DNA of 64,000 bases from Solea solea (Eukaryota; Chordata; Actinopteri; Pleuronectiformes; Soleidae), in the NCBI RefSeq assembly GCF_958295425.1, contig NC_081153.1:18905172-18969171 (forward strand), written 5' to 3'. Each line of letters starts with the position of its first letter. Position 1 is the first letter of the stretch. The notes under the pieces were generated by a model. That model was not told where the DNA came from and made no database searches. It saw only the letters and a list, made by a program, of their open reading frames with translations. A program made the position numbers and the translations under genes. Shown in pieces: positions 25,251-37,504 of this stretch.

Positions 25251-27624
25251 ATAGTATAGCATGTCGTCCAAAATCGGTCAAAAATGTCATAGTATAGCAT
25301 GTCGTCCAAAATCGGTCGAAAAATCATAGTATAGTATGTCGTCCAAAATCACCTAAAAAAGTCATAGTATAGTATGTCGTCCAAAATCACCTAAAAAAGT
25401 CATAGTATAGTATGTCGTCCAAAATCACCTAAAAAAGTCATAGTATAGTATGTCGTCCAAAATTACCTAAAAAAATCATAGGATAGTATGTCGTCCAAAA
25501 TCGGTCAAAATGTCATAGTATATAGTATGTCGTCCAAAAACACCTAAAAACGTCATAGTATAGTATGTCGTCCAAAATCGGTCAAAATGTCTTAGTATAG
25601 TATGTCGTCCAAAATCGGTCAAAAACGTCATAGTATAGTATGTCGTCCAAAATCGGTCAAAAACGTCATAGTATAGTATGTCGTCCAAAATCGGTCAAAA
25701 ATGTCATAGTATAGCATGTCGTCCAAAATCACCTAAAAAAGTCATAGTATAGTATGGTGTCCAAAATCTGTCAAAAACGTCATAGTATAGCATGTCGTCC
25801 AAAATCGGTCAAAAATGTCATAGTATAGCATGTCGTCCAAAATCTGTCAAAAAAGTCATAGTATAGTATGTCTTCCAAAATCTGTCAAACAAGTCATAGT
25901 ATAGTTTGTCGTCCAAAAATTACCTAAAAAAATCATAGTATAGTATGTCGTCCAAAATCGGTCAAAAACGTCATAGTATAGTATGTCGTCCAAAATCAGC
26001 TAAAAAAGTCATAGTATAGCATGTCGTCCAAAATCGGTCAAAAAAGTCATAGTATAGTATGTCGTCCAAAATCACCTAAAAAAGTCATAGTATAGCATGT
26101 CGTCCAAAATCACCTAAAAAAGTCATAGTATAGTATGTCGTCCAAAATCACCTAAAAACGTCATAGTATAGCATGTCGTCCAAAATCACCTAAAAAAGTC
26201 ATAGTATAGTATGTCGTCCAAAATCGGTCAAAAAAGTCATAGTATAGTATGTCGTCCAATATTACCTAAAAAAATCATAGTATAGTATGTCGTCCAAAAT
26301 CGGTCAAAATGTCTTAGTATAGTATGTCGTCCAAAATTGGTCAAAAACGTCATAGTATAGCATGTCGTCCAAAATCGGTCAAAAATGTCATAGTATAGCA
26401 TGTCGTCCAAAATCGGTCAAAAATGTCATAGTATAGCATGTCGTCCAAAATCGGTCAAAAACGTCATAGTATAGTATGTCGTCCAAAATCTGTCAAAAAA
26501 GTTATAGTATAGTATGTCGTCCAAAATCGGTCAAAAAAGTCATAGTATAGCATGTCGCCCAAAATCGGTCAAAAATGTCATAGTATAGCATGTCGTCCAA
26601 AATCGGTCAAAAATGTCATAGTATAGCATGTCGTCCAAAATCGGTCAAAAACGTCATAGTATAGTATGTCGTCCAAAATCTGTCAAAAACGTCATAGTAT
26701 AGCATGTCGTCCAAAATCGGTCAAAAATGTCATTGTATAGTATGTCTTCCAAAATCGGTCAAAATATCATAGTATAGTATGTCGTCCAAAATCACCTAAA
26801 AACGTCATAGTATAGTATGTCGTCCAAAATCGGTCAAAAACGTCATAGTATATAGTATGTTGTCCAAAATCGGTCAAAAAAGTCAAAGTATAGTATGTCG
26901 TCCTAAATCACCTATAAAAGTCATAGTATAGTATGTCGTCCAAAATCGATCAAAAAAGTCATAGTATATAGTATGTCGTCCTAAATTGGTCAAAAAAGTC
27001 ATACTATAGTATGTCGTCCAAAATCGGTCAAAAAAGTCATAGTATAGTATGTCGTCCAAAATCGGTCAAAAAAGTCATAGTATAGTATGTCTTCCAAATC
27101 GGTCAAAAAAGTTATAGTATAGTATGTCGTCCAAAATCTGTCAAAAAAGTCATTGTAGAGTATGTCGTCCAAAATTGGTCAAAAAGTCATAGTATAGTAT
27201 GTCGTCCAAAATCGGTCAAAAATGTCATAGTATAGTATGTCGTCCAAAATCACCTAAAAAAGTCATAGTATAGTATGTCGTCCAAAATTGGTCAAAAAAG
27301 TCATAGTATAGTATGTCGTCCAAAATCGGTCAAAAAAGTCATAATATAGTATGTCGTCCAAAATCGGTCAAAAAAGTCATAGTATAGTATGTCTTCCAAA
27401 ATCGGTCAAAAATGTCATAGTATAGTATGTTATCCAAAATTGGACAAAAAAGTCATAGTATAGCATGTCGTCCAAAATCGGTCAAAAATGTCATAGTATA
27501 GTATGTTATCCAAAATTGGACAAAAAAGTCATAGTATAGCATGTCGTCCAAAATCTGTCAAAAATGTCATAGTGTAGTATGTCGTCCAAAAAGTCACCAA
27601 AATGTCATAGTTTAGTGTATTGTT

Positions 27625-30600
27625 CGTACTTCGCATTGTACCTGTCTGTTTCCGTGGAGAAGCAAGTAACCATCTCGCAGTGAGATGTAAAAACACAGAG
27701 TGTTGGCCGCTAGTCCGTTGTGTTTTCTTATCCGTGGGTAATAATGTGAATAAAAAGTGCCACACTTGATCCCAATCAAGTTGACTTGTGTTCCTGTTAA
27801 ATAACATCAGAAATTGACAAACTATCAGACGTAACATTATTACATTTTAGATAAAGAACAGAAAGTAACATCACTCTCTACTGACTGGCTGTTGTATGTC
27901 CTTAAAGGACAGGTGAATTCTGAGTAAAGAAAACCGTGACATCTGTGGAGTATTGGTGGTGGTGGTGGTGGTGACGGCGGTGGGGGACGTTTAGTTGACT
28001 TGTCATTAGCCGATGACTAGTCAACTATTGAAATAGTCATTAGTTGCAGCCCTACTTAGAGGTAGTATATTTAAAAAAAATACCTCCCTCAATGTTACAC
28101 ACTGAACCTTTAAATGTGTAAATTGGTCTTACAAAGTTAGACACACTCCTCATCTGGAGACAGAACACAAGCAATGCTATAAACAACTGTATCACCACTG
28201 TAAGTGTCAAATACCTCACACACACTGTTACTCAAGATAACATTTCCTCCTGAAGTTTTTAAACAAAAAGAACACAATGGACTGAATAAAACCAGGGTAT
28301 TATTTTGTGTCGTGGATTGTGAGTCACACACTCGGTGATGATGGAGCTGAATTATATTCTGTCGTCAATGTCAGGTTGTTGTTTTTTTAGAGAGAGAATT
28401 TGAATCGTATATGTGAAAGAGTGGGTGGATTATTGCACAGGAACTTCTTGGTCAGCTAAGACTGTAAGTGAATCAGAGGAAAATATCATATAGACATTTG
28501 GCACAAATATACATGCACTTGCACCGGCCAATCCCTCTCCCTCTCTCACACTTTCCTCATTTTGAGTGAGCCTCTCTCTCCCTCTCTGTAATACTGCTGA
28601 TTCCTGTGTGACAGAGTTGCAGACCCATGCAGTTATTCCATTGAGTTATACTCTATCTACTCTAGTGGAGGAGAACTGGATCATTTCTTTGTTTCCTTCA
28701 GTCTGAGACAAAGACAAAAGAAAGAAGTGTGTGTTTAATCACCATTCAATGAATCACCAGGTCCTTTTTTTAAAAAAAAAAAGAGAAGCCAAATGATGAT
28801 AAAGGATAAAAAAGCTATAATGTCCTTATTAACAAAACTTTTTAACAGGGTATTACATTTAATTAATTTGCCCATAAAAGGTGAAGAAAATACAGTAAAT
28901 AAGAAGATATAAGATGTAGGGAGAGATAAGTCTCATGACCTTTTCAAAGAAATAGAAACATTATTTTACACAGTGTTGGAGAAAATCACAGAACAATTAC
29001 TGACACTTTTTTTAATGACACAATTTCACCTTTGATCTTTAAGCACAGATAAAACTAGCTTTTCCACAACTAAAAAGCCTTTAATGTAGTTAACTGACCA
29101 AGGTTTAACCAATATTTATGTTTTAGTGAATGTGTCAATACTGCTTTTTGCTTGAAAAAAAATGCAATTATGGTGACATTTTGTGCTGGTCCAGTGTTGA
29201 AATACCTTTTTATTTATATTAGAAACTGACAATAAAATAATGATACTTCATTTCAAATCATCTGATTGTGCTGGATGACTGGCTGTTTTTCAGCTTTTTA
29301 TATTTATATCAGGATCAGTCAGCTCTGGGGGGGCAGCCATTTTGGGCCACCATGGACTAAACTAAACATCATTTAAGTCCTGAGGCTAAGTGAAGGCTAC
29401 ATAGATTCTCCAACACACTTGGGAGGGAAGGGTGAGGTGAGGGATATTCAGCTGCAACATGCATCTTCACCAATTAGGCCACATCCACACAGAAGTGGAG
29501 CAGAACAGGAACAATATTTTTCTTTGCCGTTTTAAAAAAGTTTCCCATAAACATGGCATTGTTTCAGGAGATGTCTCCGTCCACACAGAAACCCCCCAAA
29601 ACCACCCAAAACCACTATGCCAGGACTGTAAATGCTCGACTCTACTGATCTACTAATCCTCACTACTTTCCGGAAAGGGAAAAAGCCAGTTCTGCCACAC
29701 ATATTTACTGCGGGCAGAGAGTCGGAAACGCCCTTTCAATGTGGACAAAACACCAATACAATTAAAAAAAAGTATGCATATTCATCTACACCCGTTTCCA
29801 CGTGGACAGCCCCTTAATGTTGCTAAATTTTACACACTGCACCTTTAAGCTCCCTCTCTGTGAAAGCTGCGTTTCAGATATTATTTCCATGTTAGTAACG
29901 ATGAATGACTGGCTTACACTCGCTATCCCTCGAGTTAATATACTGACCTTGGAGGATCCAATTTTTTGTCAACAACTTAAATTCACAACAAACCTCTTTA
30001 GAAGGATATTTGTTTATAACTCTACGTATAAATTAATTATCCAAAAACCCGTAAACTTCTATTTGTACCTGTTTTGATTCATTCCGATCTATATTGTTTA
30101 TTATTTGCATGTATTTGTCTAGTTTTATCATTATAATGATTGTAAATGAGGGCTCTAATACTTTTCATTAGCTTTTCATTAGCCATAATGCATCCACTAA
30201 GATCTTCAGGGTTTTATTCACACTTTAACACTTGTCCCTGCTCACCTTCCTGTTTTTGTCAGACAGCGCTGCAACAAAAGGCTGTCACTGTTGTGCAGAT
30301 GATGAGGCTGCCTAAACACACTGACTCACTCCATCTGTGTTCGTGTGTGTGTGCATGTGTTATAGGATGCAGGGGGAACAAAGGATTTTAATGACACAAG
30401 GGGCCCAGGACAAGACTGGAGGGGTAGAGTGGGCTGGGGTGGCAGTGGGGTGGCAGTGGGGGATGGGGAGGGGATTGGCTGAAGAAGAGGAGGAGGAGGA
30501 GGAGGATAAATTAGGGGAAACACACCCCAGTAGAGACAGTTCCAGAGCAGGTCTCTGGAAGAGTCGAGCCAGCAGAGAATGGGATCAGAGGACAAATGAG

Positions 30601-31928
30601 GAACAAATGACAAGGAAGTTTTAGAAAGACATGCTTTAATGGTTTTAGGGTTTTTAACACTTTTGAGAGCTTCTTCTCTTCGACCTCATTCGTCTTTCTT
30701 CAAAGAAGCCCAGTGAAAGTCTGATTAAGTCTGCTTATGTCAGCTCAGTTAATGTGACGCTGTAGCCATGATGATGTAAACTAGTTACCTGAATGTCTGA
30801 ATGGCTTCTGATATCAACTCCAGCAAAGTGGCTCCATCCTTTGGCCCAATGCAAATGTATTATCTCAGTCTAGTATCTGCAGTGTCACAGTACACACAGT
30901 AACAAAGATTCCTGGTAAGAACCACGTAAATGAATAATAATAATTTAGTTTTAAGACAATGACAAGCTTTAGCAGAACTTTCTACAAAGTTTTTTTTTTA
31001 TCAACTGGGAACATTTTTATATAAAATCTGCTAGGCAAAGCAAAAAAGGCCACCATTCTTCCTTGTCCTCTGGAAACAAAGCAAAAGCCTTCAGTGTTAT
31101 TTCATTTAAGAAAGCAAAAAGGAAAACACTCCCTGTCATTATCAACTGCTAAAACTGTGACTTGTTTTTCAATTAATTTGACAAAAAATCTAATAATAAT
31201 AACAGTTGGAAAATGTTGTTTGTAACAAACAACCACGAGAGCAATATATGAATCCTACTCAAAGCTTTGTATTATCAGATATTTCATTTAATTGTTGTAT
31301 GTTTTACAATATTTACTTGATGTCCTGACTCAGTTGTGAGTCATGTTCAGCTCAAACAGAGCATGTGGATGCTTTTCCACATTTCCACGCTTTTGGCAGA
31401 GAAAGCTTTATAAAATCTGGTTTGATGGTTGATTATCAGCGCTCACCCAGACGTCTGTTGTTCACCCAACAATAGACTACCACCACCGGCCCCTCTCTCT
31501 GCATGTGAGTGTGTGTTAATCATGCGGCTCTTATCAGCAAGCGTCAGACCTGCAGAGACTCCGATGTGCTCCCTGCTGATAGCTGCACACACAGAGGTCT
31601 CCTCCGCCCTGGGCTTTTAAATAGACGGCTAATAGACCCCAGCCTGGAAAAATAAAAGCCCGAGATCATTACCAAGCAAGAATGAAAAACTCAGTCGAAG
31701 AGTAACTACGAGAACAAACAGCTGATGATGCACTGGCCTCTTCATTGGCAGTCCCTGAATGGGAAGAAGCTGGCATACAAGACAGTGAGCATGATTTCAA
31801 CAGTTATTTGCAGCAAAGTCTGACCAAAATGTGCTTCATCAAGCAGGTGATCTCAGCTTTTTTTTATGAAACCCTGCACTGTCAACACTGTAGGTTTTAA
31901 GACAAGAATACATTCTCTCAACTTTGAC
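27625..31928. other. Gene-poor DNA with repeat fragments
   Basis: No exon recognised. Content includes a GGT trinucleotide run (27954-27975), a fragment like a fish hAT-type MITE end (about 27990-28055), two short fragments that read TTACACACTG(A/C)ACCTTTAA (about 28094 and 29832), a purine-rich (GAG)n-like patch (30480-30515) and otherwise AT-rich text. A unique-looking patch at 31385-31680 might be regulatory, but nothing proves it. Confidence 0.4.
27990..28055 (-). mobile_element. Fragment like a hAT-type MITE end
   Basis: The stretch ends in GTCATTAGTTGCAGCCCTAC. Read on the other strand this gives GTAGGGCTGCAACTAATGAC, close to the AGGGCTGCAAC terminus of a common teleost non-autonomous element with internal ATTA/TAAT repeats. 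Only one end is visible and the 5' part is replaced by a GGT repeat. Confidence 0.4.
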
Positions 31929-32282
31929 TTAAAGCTGCAGCGAGTAACATTTAAGAGTAAACAAAGATATTACTATTCTATATACTCTTACTATTGTCAA
32001 ATGAGTTCACGCAATCCTGACAGGGCAGCTTCACACGATTCTCTCTGGGTTTCTCAAGACAGGGTTTCTAGTATTACTGAAAACACAAAGATGATGGGAT
32101 AAACACTTCTTGACCCCGCCCACCCCTGCGCTACTACTGTATAAACACAAACACTCCCTCAGTCAGGTCTGATAGTATTAGTATAGTAGCCCGTTTTCAG
32201 ATGAATGATGCAACAAACACATAAAGTCACATGACAGAGGCAGAAAAGTAACGTCCCATAAAGTAACAAACTGCAGCTTTAA
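31929..32282. mobile_element. TTAA-flanked MITE with AGCTGCAG terminal repeats
   Basis: The left end reads TTAAAGCTGCAGCGAGTAAC. The right end is the inverted counterpart (GTAACAAACTGCAGCTTTAA), 12 bp perfect then mostly matching. The element is about 354 bp with no transposase. If TTAA is the duplicated target, it fits a piggyBac-type non-autonomous element; the TTAA could also be part of the inverted repeat. Confidence 0.6.
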
Positions 32283-32545
32283 ATTTGTTTCATATGAATT
32301 ACATGGACATTTTTAGAGGGCATTTCCTGCTTTGTGTCTCTGCAACCTGAGGTATTAGTGGTCAGGCATGTGTGTGTGTGTGTGTGTTTGAATCATGTCC
32401 TGCAACTCGTGACTCTGACTCTGATTTCAGCGTTGACGTTGAGAGAAAAACACAGAGAGAGAAGGGGGAGTGAAAGGATAAAATCAATCATTAGAGTCTA
32501 TTCAGTCTGTCTCTATGGTGCCAATGGAAGAGCTCTTAACCTGCT

Positions 32546-32546
<1 letters not shown>

Positions 32547-32581
<35 letters not shown>
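32547..32581. repeat. (AC)n microsatellite
   Basis: Pure AC run of about 35 bp. Confidence 0.9.
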
Positions 32582-32582
<1 letters not shown>

Positions 32583-32740
32583 TTACGCTCATAAGGAGGA
32601 GGTGAGAGCGCGCACGAGCTGTAATGAACAGTCGAGGGAGTCCATTGCCCCTTCTGTTCACATTTAGACCCTTGATTGGTAGAGACCTTTGACCATGAAG
32701 GTCAAAAAGGTCAAAATTCTGACTCTAAGGACTGTGTGCA

Positions 32741-32742
<2 letters not shown>

Positions 32743-32771
<29 letters not shown>
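32743..32771. repeat. (GT)n microsatellite
   Basis: Pure GT run about 160 bp after the AC run on the same strand, so the two form an inverted AC/GT pair that could base-pair in single-stranded DNA. Confidence 0.9.
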
Positions 32772-32773
<2 letters not shown>

Positions 32774-33580
32774 CATCCAGAGGCCGAAGCAAAAACGACC
32801 TGAAATATTTTGATGGCGATTTAAACTGCTCAAAACTTGATGAGCATTGGTGCATATGTGAATGAATTCACGTTATTGGGGGTCAGTGTGAATAGCAGGT
32901 CAGCGGCACATGAACCTGAGGACTGCTTGGATGTGTGGGAACTCCAGTCTGCAGATGACAGCTCGTTAACCGAAGCCGGTTTGACCGCCGACTCAATCAT
33001 TCACTCATTCGCTCACCCTTCCCCCCCTCAGGCTCTGCAGCAACAAGGTCAAATGAGAGGCTGAGGAGAGGGAGGAGGAGAGCGTGATGCAGGCAGGGAG
33101 GTGTTTGTGTCTCACGCACACACGCGCGTTCATGAACACACACATATAAAACTGTTGCCTTAGGCACTAAAATGCCCCCAAAGCATCTTAAATATAAGAA
33201 GCTGAGGAAGCGAGCACAGAACAACACTTTTATTATGACCTAATCACATCACAATCTGAACTCAATAACGTGCCATGAGTCTTGATTAACTTTGGGTGTT
33301 AACATTCACATGGGAAAGGTCAGAGCTCCTTAATGAGTTCTAATGAGGAGTGTTTTCTTAAAATGTTCTCCTGCTTCCTGTGGAGTGAATCTAATATTGC
33401 AATGGCAGGAAGGCTCGGTGTGTTCTTCAGTTTAAAGTAAACAAATATCGACCAAAGGATTTAACCACGCCCCCAGTGTGATGTCCTGCCCGAGGAGAAA
33501 AAAAAACAGTGTTGTGGTTGTAGCCGTTGTAGCACGACTACACGTTACCTCCTCCCGCTCACCTGACGCTGCTGCCAACC

Positions 33581-33882
33581 GAACTTGAAGCCCCTCCCAC
33601 TTCTTTGAAATCCCCGGTGTGGAAATATTTTGCGTTCTCCGCAAGTTTTGTTGTCGACAAGAAAACCACGGTGTGTGAACAATGTTATGAGCATGTAGCA
33701 AAGCACAGTCTATCTCTACATGCATCATGAGGACGGAGATTTAACTACAACAGCAACTACGTTAACACAGACAACTCTTACATCAGACATGCAACCTTAT
33801 TCAGTGGCGGAAAAACCCTGGATTTAAACATTTAATTGACGTACTGGAACCACGCTACGAAATGCCAAGCAAGTCAAATCTT
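33581..33882 (+). pseudogene. Broken hAT-type transposase fragment with BED zinc finger
   Basis: Reading from 33581, the frame shows a BED-finger signature: SPVWKYFAF, then VCEQCYEHVAKH with the CxxC pair, a spacing typical of ZBED/hAT transposases. A TGA stop interrupts it at about 33728. A second frame then gives DMQPYSVAEKP, and after a single-base frameshift near 33820 a third gives PGFKHLIDVLEPRYEMPS. This is the conserved N-terminal block of ZBED-like hAT transposases that follows the BED finger (there usually reading QPFSVVE.PGF...LDPRY..PS). The catalytic region and hAT dimerisation domain are absent. It is a decayed, internally deleted DNA transposon, not a host gene. I could not identify terminal inverted repeats. 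Confidence 0.75.
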
Positions 33883-33904
33883 GTAGTGAGATTTGACTTG
33901 CTTG
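33866..33904. repeat. Perfect 16-bp stem-loop at the end of the transposase relic
   Basis: CAAGCAAGTCAAATCT and its exact reverse complement AGATTTGACTTGCTTG are separated by a 7-base loop (TGTAGTG). The left arm overlaps the last codons of the transposase relic, so the right arm may be an inverted duplication at a rearrangement breakpoint. Confidence 0.85.
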
Positions 33905-36900
33905 TTGTGTGATAATGTTATTGGAGGTCAAAGGTCAGATTTAGTGGCCTTAACAACAGATTGAAGGACCTTCTATGACTTCTCTTCTTTGTTACAGTGA
34001 GTTTCCAATTGGTTATTGTTACATTCATATTGTCAATAACTTATTTAAATCTGACAATAAGGCCTTAGAGTGGTACACTGCAAAGATCAAGAATCGAATC
34101 ATGACCTTACAATTGAAAGTCAAATCAAAGATTTGGAGAATTGTGACACCTCTAGTCACAACATAGTCTCTTACTACCTGCATTATTAATGATCAAATAC
34201 TGACTTTAGCCAAAAGCAACACTTCTTCGCCCCTTAAACGTCAGTGATATCTGGGAAAATTGCTGTGTTTTTCAAATCCAGAACAACTATTCACTTGTAG
34301 ACGACATGATTGTGTCTATGGAGACAGTTCTCTACTTGATAAAAACAAAAAAAAGTTAACAAAACAAAAACAGGAGTATCAAAGCTGCTGGAGGTGAACA
34401 TGATTGTCAGACAGATATCTGGCACAGTGTTAAAATAATGACATCATATATGCTTATCATTTCACACTTCTGTCTTTAATCTTTGCCAAACGTGACAGTA
34501 ATTGTGGGGTGCAGAGGCACATGTCAGTGAATGCATCACTGCATGCAGAGAAGAAGGGAAGGGCGACAACGAAAAGAGATAAAGGCAGAGAAAATCCTGC
34601 AGAAGAAACACCGTTGGAGGTCATACACTTTCTAAGTTTAAACACCAAGCTTAATTCTTAAAGTTGCAGTTGACAATTTAGGAAATGTATAAGGAAATAA
34701 ACGAATAACATATAAATAGATAAAACAGACAGATTGATGGACAGGTGTAGAGACTGAAGGAGGTAAAGAAGTGGGGCAAGCACGGATCAGCTTCACACCA
34801 AGATCACAAACATGGAGAGATGTATCCATATCTGTTTACCTCCGCAGTGCCATCTTTACCTCCGTCACTGTCTGTTTCTCTCCCTCTCTCCCTCTGCATC
34901 TCTTAGTCCCAGCTTGTCAAAGAGAGACAGACAGACAGAGAAGGAGATAAAAGATTAGCATTGACAGAGAGAGGCGGCAGTGAAAACAGGCAGTTAGAGG
35001 AGAAAGAAAGAAAGAGAAAGACGGCGAGAGGAAATGGAAATAGCTGTTTTATGGCTATGTCAATGAGACGAACAATGGTTGTCTCTCGCTCTCACACGCA
35101 CTTTCTTTTTTGTCTCTGCAGGCTGTGGACAGAGCAATAAGGTCAGAGAGCAAATTACAGAGAGGGCGGGAGAAGCATTTCACCACCTGATCAATACACG
35201 TCCAACAGAATTTTCTTTTCTACTTCGTAGAGTTGAAAAAAGGGTTTTGGTTCAATATAGCACAAAATGTTTGTAAACACACACACGCACGCTGTGTACA
35301 CATGCAAGACAAAGACTGTGTGTGTGTGCGTGCGTGTGTGTGCGTGTGTGTGTCTGATTGGGCAGATTGTGAGGAGATCATGATGACAAAAACAAAACAT
35401 GCTTGCTCTCACACATATACACAGGAAGAGAGAGAATGAGACATGTAATCATCTCCAATCATGATGTTATTGATTTGCCGCTTGATTTCTCTCTCTCCGT
35501 CGCTCTCCTTGCTCCCTCGCTGCACTCTCCTATACCAGCACCTGGCTCTCTCACAGTAGGAGACCGAGGCTCAATAACAGCAGAGACAGACATTTACACA
35601 TCATTATCTTTCTGTCTTACAAGCACGTACACACCTTCTCTTTTGAAGCATACAACACACACACACACACAAACTTTCTGTCTGTTGCTTGGTCACTGGA
35701 TCTGAAAGGAGACACATGCAGATGTTTTCTTCTCTCCACTCATTCTTGATTGTCTGCAGCCACAGTAACTGCACTACTAACTGAGTCTTTTAGCTTCACC
35801 ATTCTTATCAAACGTCTTTTTATTGAAGTATCCATCCAAACATACATTCCACTTGTACATTCTGAGAAGCTCTTTTTTTTATATATACAATACAAAGTTC
35901 AAGTAAACAGTAAACTTAAAGTGTTACAACATTAAAACAAGGCAAAGTAAAACAAGACAAACAAAATAAAAAACACCATCATGCTGACCATGATCCCCCA
36001 CACTAAACCCACCCTCCCATCCGCCCGACTAATCCCGTCCCATGTATAGCTTCACCGTTCTTTACTGTTCATCTTATAATTTAACATCATTTTGAATTTA
36101 AATACGGAAGAGTATAAGACCACATGTAAAAAAAAAAAAAGTTAGAATTCTAAGATTAAAGTCAGATTTTTTTGAATTCTGACTTTAATCTCAGAATTAA
36201 TGCTGTTTGATTCTTTTTTTTTTACATGTGGCCCTAATACTATTCCGTAAAATAAAAAGGCAGGAATGGGCCAAATACATATATATATATTTGTACTTTT
36301 ATATCTCTATGTAGTGTATTTACTAGTATGCATTTCAATCCCAAGCCCATTGTCCTTTGTGTTTATACAGACCAACAAAGCCCAGTTGCAAGCTGGCATC
36401 ACAAGGGATTCCCCAGATGTGTGTGTGTGTCGGTGTCAGTGTGTGTGCGCGTGTCAGTGTCAACATGTCTATTGCCGTATGTTAATCAATGCCGTTAATG
36501 TTGCAATGAATTAGTAGTTTAGATGTCACGGGACACTTAACACAGCTGATCCTTACCAGGCACCCACCCATCTACACACACACACACACATACACACACG
36601 TTTCCCTGCTACTTTAGCAATTTGGGATAATTAGCCTACTATACAATGTCCGCCTGTGGTCCCCTGGGGTCCTGTGGGCTGTGTGTGTGTGTTTGTGTAT
36701 GTGTGTGCGCCCTCACAGCTGCTCCTGGTGTCAAGCCTTTGATAGATGAGAGATAGAGAGAGTGTTCATTTACTGCCCCACGCATGTACACACACACACA
36801 CACACACACACCTGACTGCTCATTTATTGGTCTAACAGATTGGTCTTTTGTTGCTTGGTCGCTGGTTCACGCTGGAAGAACTGCTGAAGTTCAAACTACG

Positions 36901-37504
36901 ACGCTCGGGGGAAAAAAGCTCCCTGTCATCAAGCATAAACGCCTTAAATGCGGCAGCCAGACCTCCTATGAAATTTGTGGTTATAATTAGGAAATAAGAG
37001 GCCTCATAAACAGACAGTAGTTTGACAATGAACAGACGCAGGGGAGAGCACGTGTGTGATGGATCAGTGAACATGATTGCCTTCAGCGCAAAAACAACAG
37101 GGTCTCTCACTTTACACACAGGGTGTTTCTGTTGTTGTCAACTTTTGCTTATTTCACGGTTTTATTTTTATATTTAATCTTTGGTTGGTAAAATCCTCCA
37201 GTCGTTCATCATATGGTCATTTTTTTATACTGATTTTAAACCTTTCCATGAGCTACTGTATTGACAATAATAACATTAATTCAAATGCAAACAGATATAT
37301 TACTATGTATGATAATTAACCTATAACACAGACAGTAGAGATGGCTCAGTACTACTTCAATCCCAATGTGAATATCACAAACTTGAGTATCTACAGATAT
37401 TATTCACATACATGTGTATAATACTAAACAAACACATTTTTGCTGGTGCATTTACAGCCAGGCCATAATCAGTTATTTCCAAAATATAATGTTCCAACTG
37501 GTGA
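33905..37504. other. Gene-poor DNA with microsatellites and a fold-back element
   Basis: No exon recognised. It holds purine-rich stretches (34920-35035), several short CA/TG runs (35278-35352, 35649-35672, 36572-36600, 36789-36811) and the fold-back element at 36103. About 35805-36060 is A-rich with a poorly defined character and may be an old retroelement tail. Confidence 0.4.
36103..36249. mobile_element. Fold-back (MITE-like) element
   Basis: The outer arms are near-perfect inverted repeats: TACGGAAGAGTATAAGACC at the left, and at the right CCTAATACTATTCCGTA read in reverse complement. Both are followed inward by CACATGTAAAAAAA-type text. Inside, a GAATTCT...GATTAAAGTCAGA motif is itself inverted. 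The element is about 147 bp and has no coding capacity. Confidence 0.75.

Larger units (their letters stand above)
6386..27624. repeat. Giant 38-bp-unit satellite/minisatellite array
   Basis: About 21 kb of tandem 38-bp units. The core is CATAGTATAGTATGTCGTCC or the CATGTCGTCC variant, followed by AAAAT, a variable five-base block (CGGTC, CTGTC, CACCT, TACCT or CAGCT) and an A-run ending in CGT, TGT or AGT. Spacing was counted directly at several places and is 38 bp, with scattered one-base indels. The orientation is forward for about one unit (6408-6444), inverted at about 6445-7170, then forward to 27624. Edge units carry a GTTTAG variant and are more diverged, while central units are nearly identical, the pattern expected from unequal exchange. 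Because 38 is not a multiple of 3, translations run through all three frames and hit stops; it is not coding. Ten tRNA-like modules interrupt it. Confidence 0.97.
32283..33580. other. Non-coding stretch
   Basis: Apart from the two dinucleotide runs listed, I see no gene or recognisable element. 33010-33140 is purine-rich followed by CACGCACACACGCGCG. Confidence 0.4.

Noticed and set aside
16713..25688. Minus-strand open frames of 60-84 codons in the array, with a recurring TTYYTMTF-like motif
   Set aside because: They are by-products of the satellite. Because 38 is not a multiple of 3 the frame cycles, and frames stay open only where a variant removes the regular TGA. There is no start context, splice signal or domain.
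6386..27624. CRISPR array
   Set aside because: The repeats are direct and regular, but there are no unique spacers: the whole 38-bp unit repeats, no cas genes are near, and the surrounding DNA is eukaryotic.
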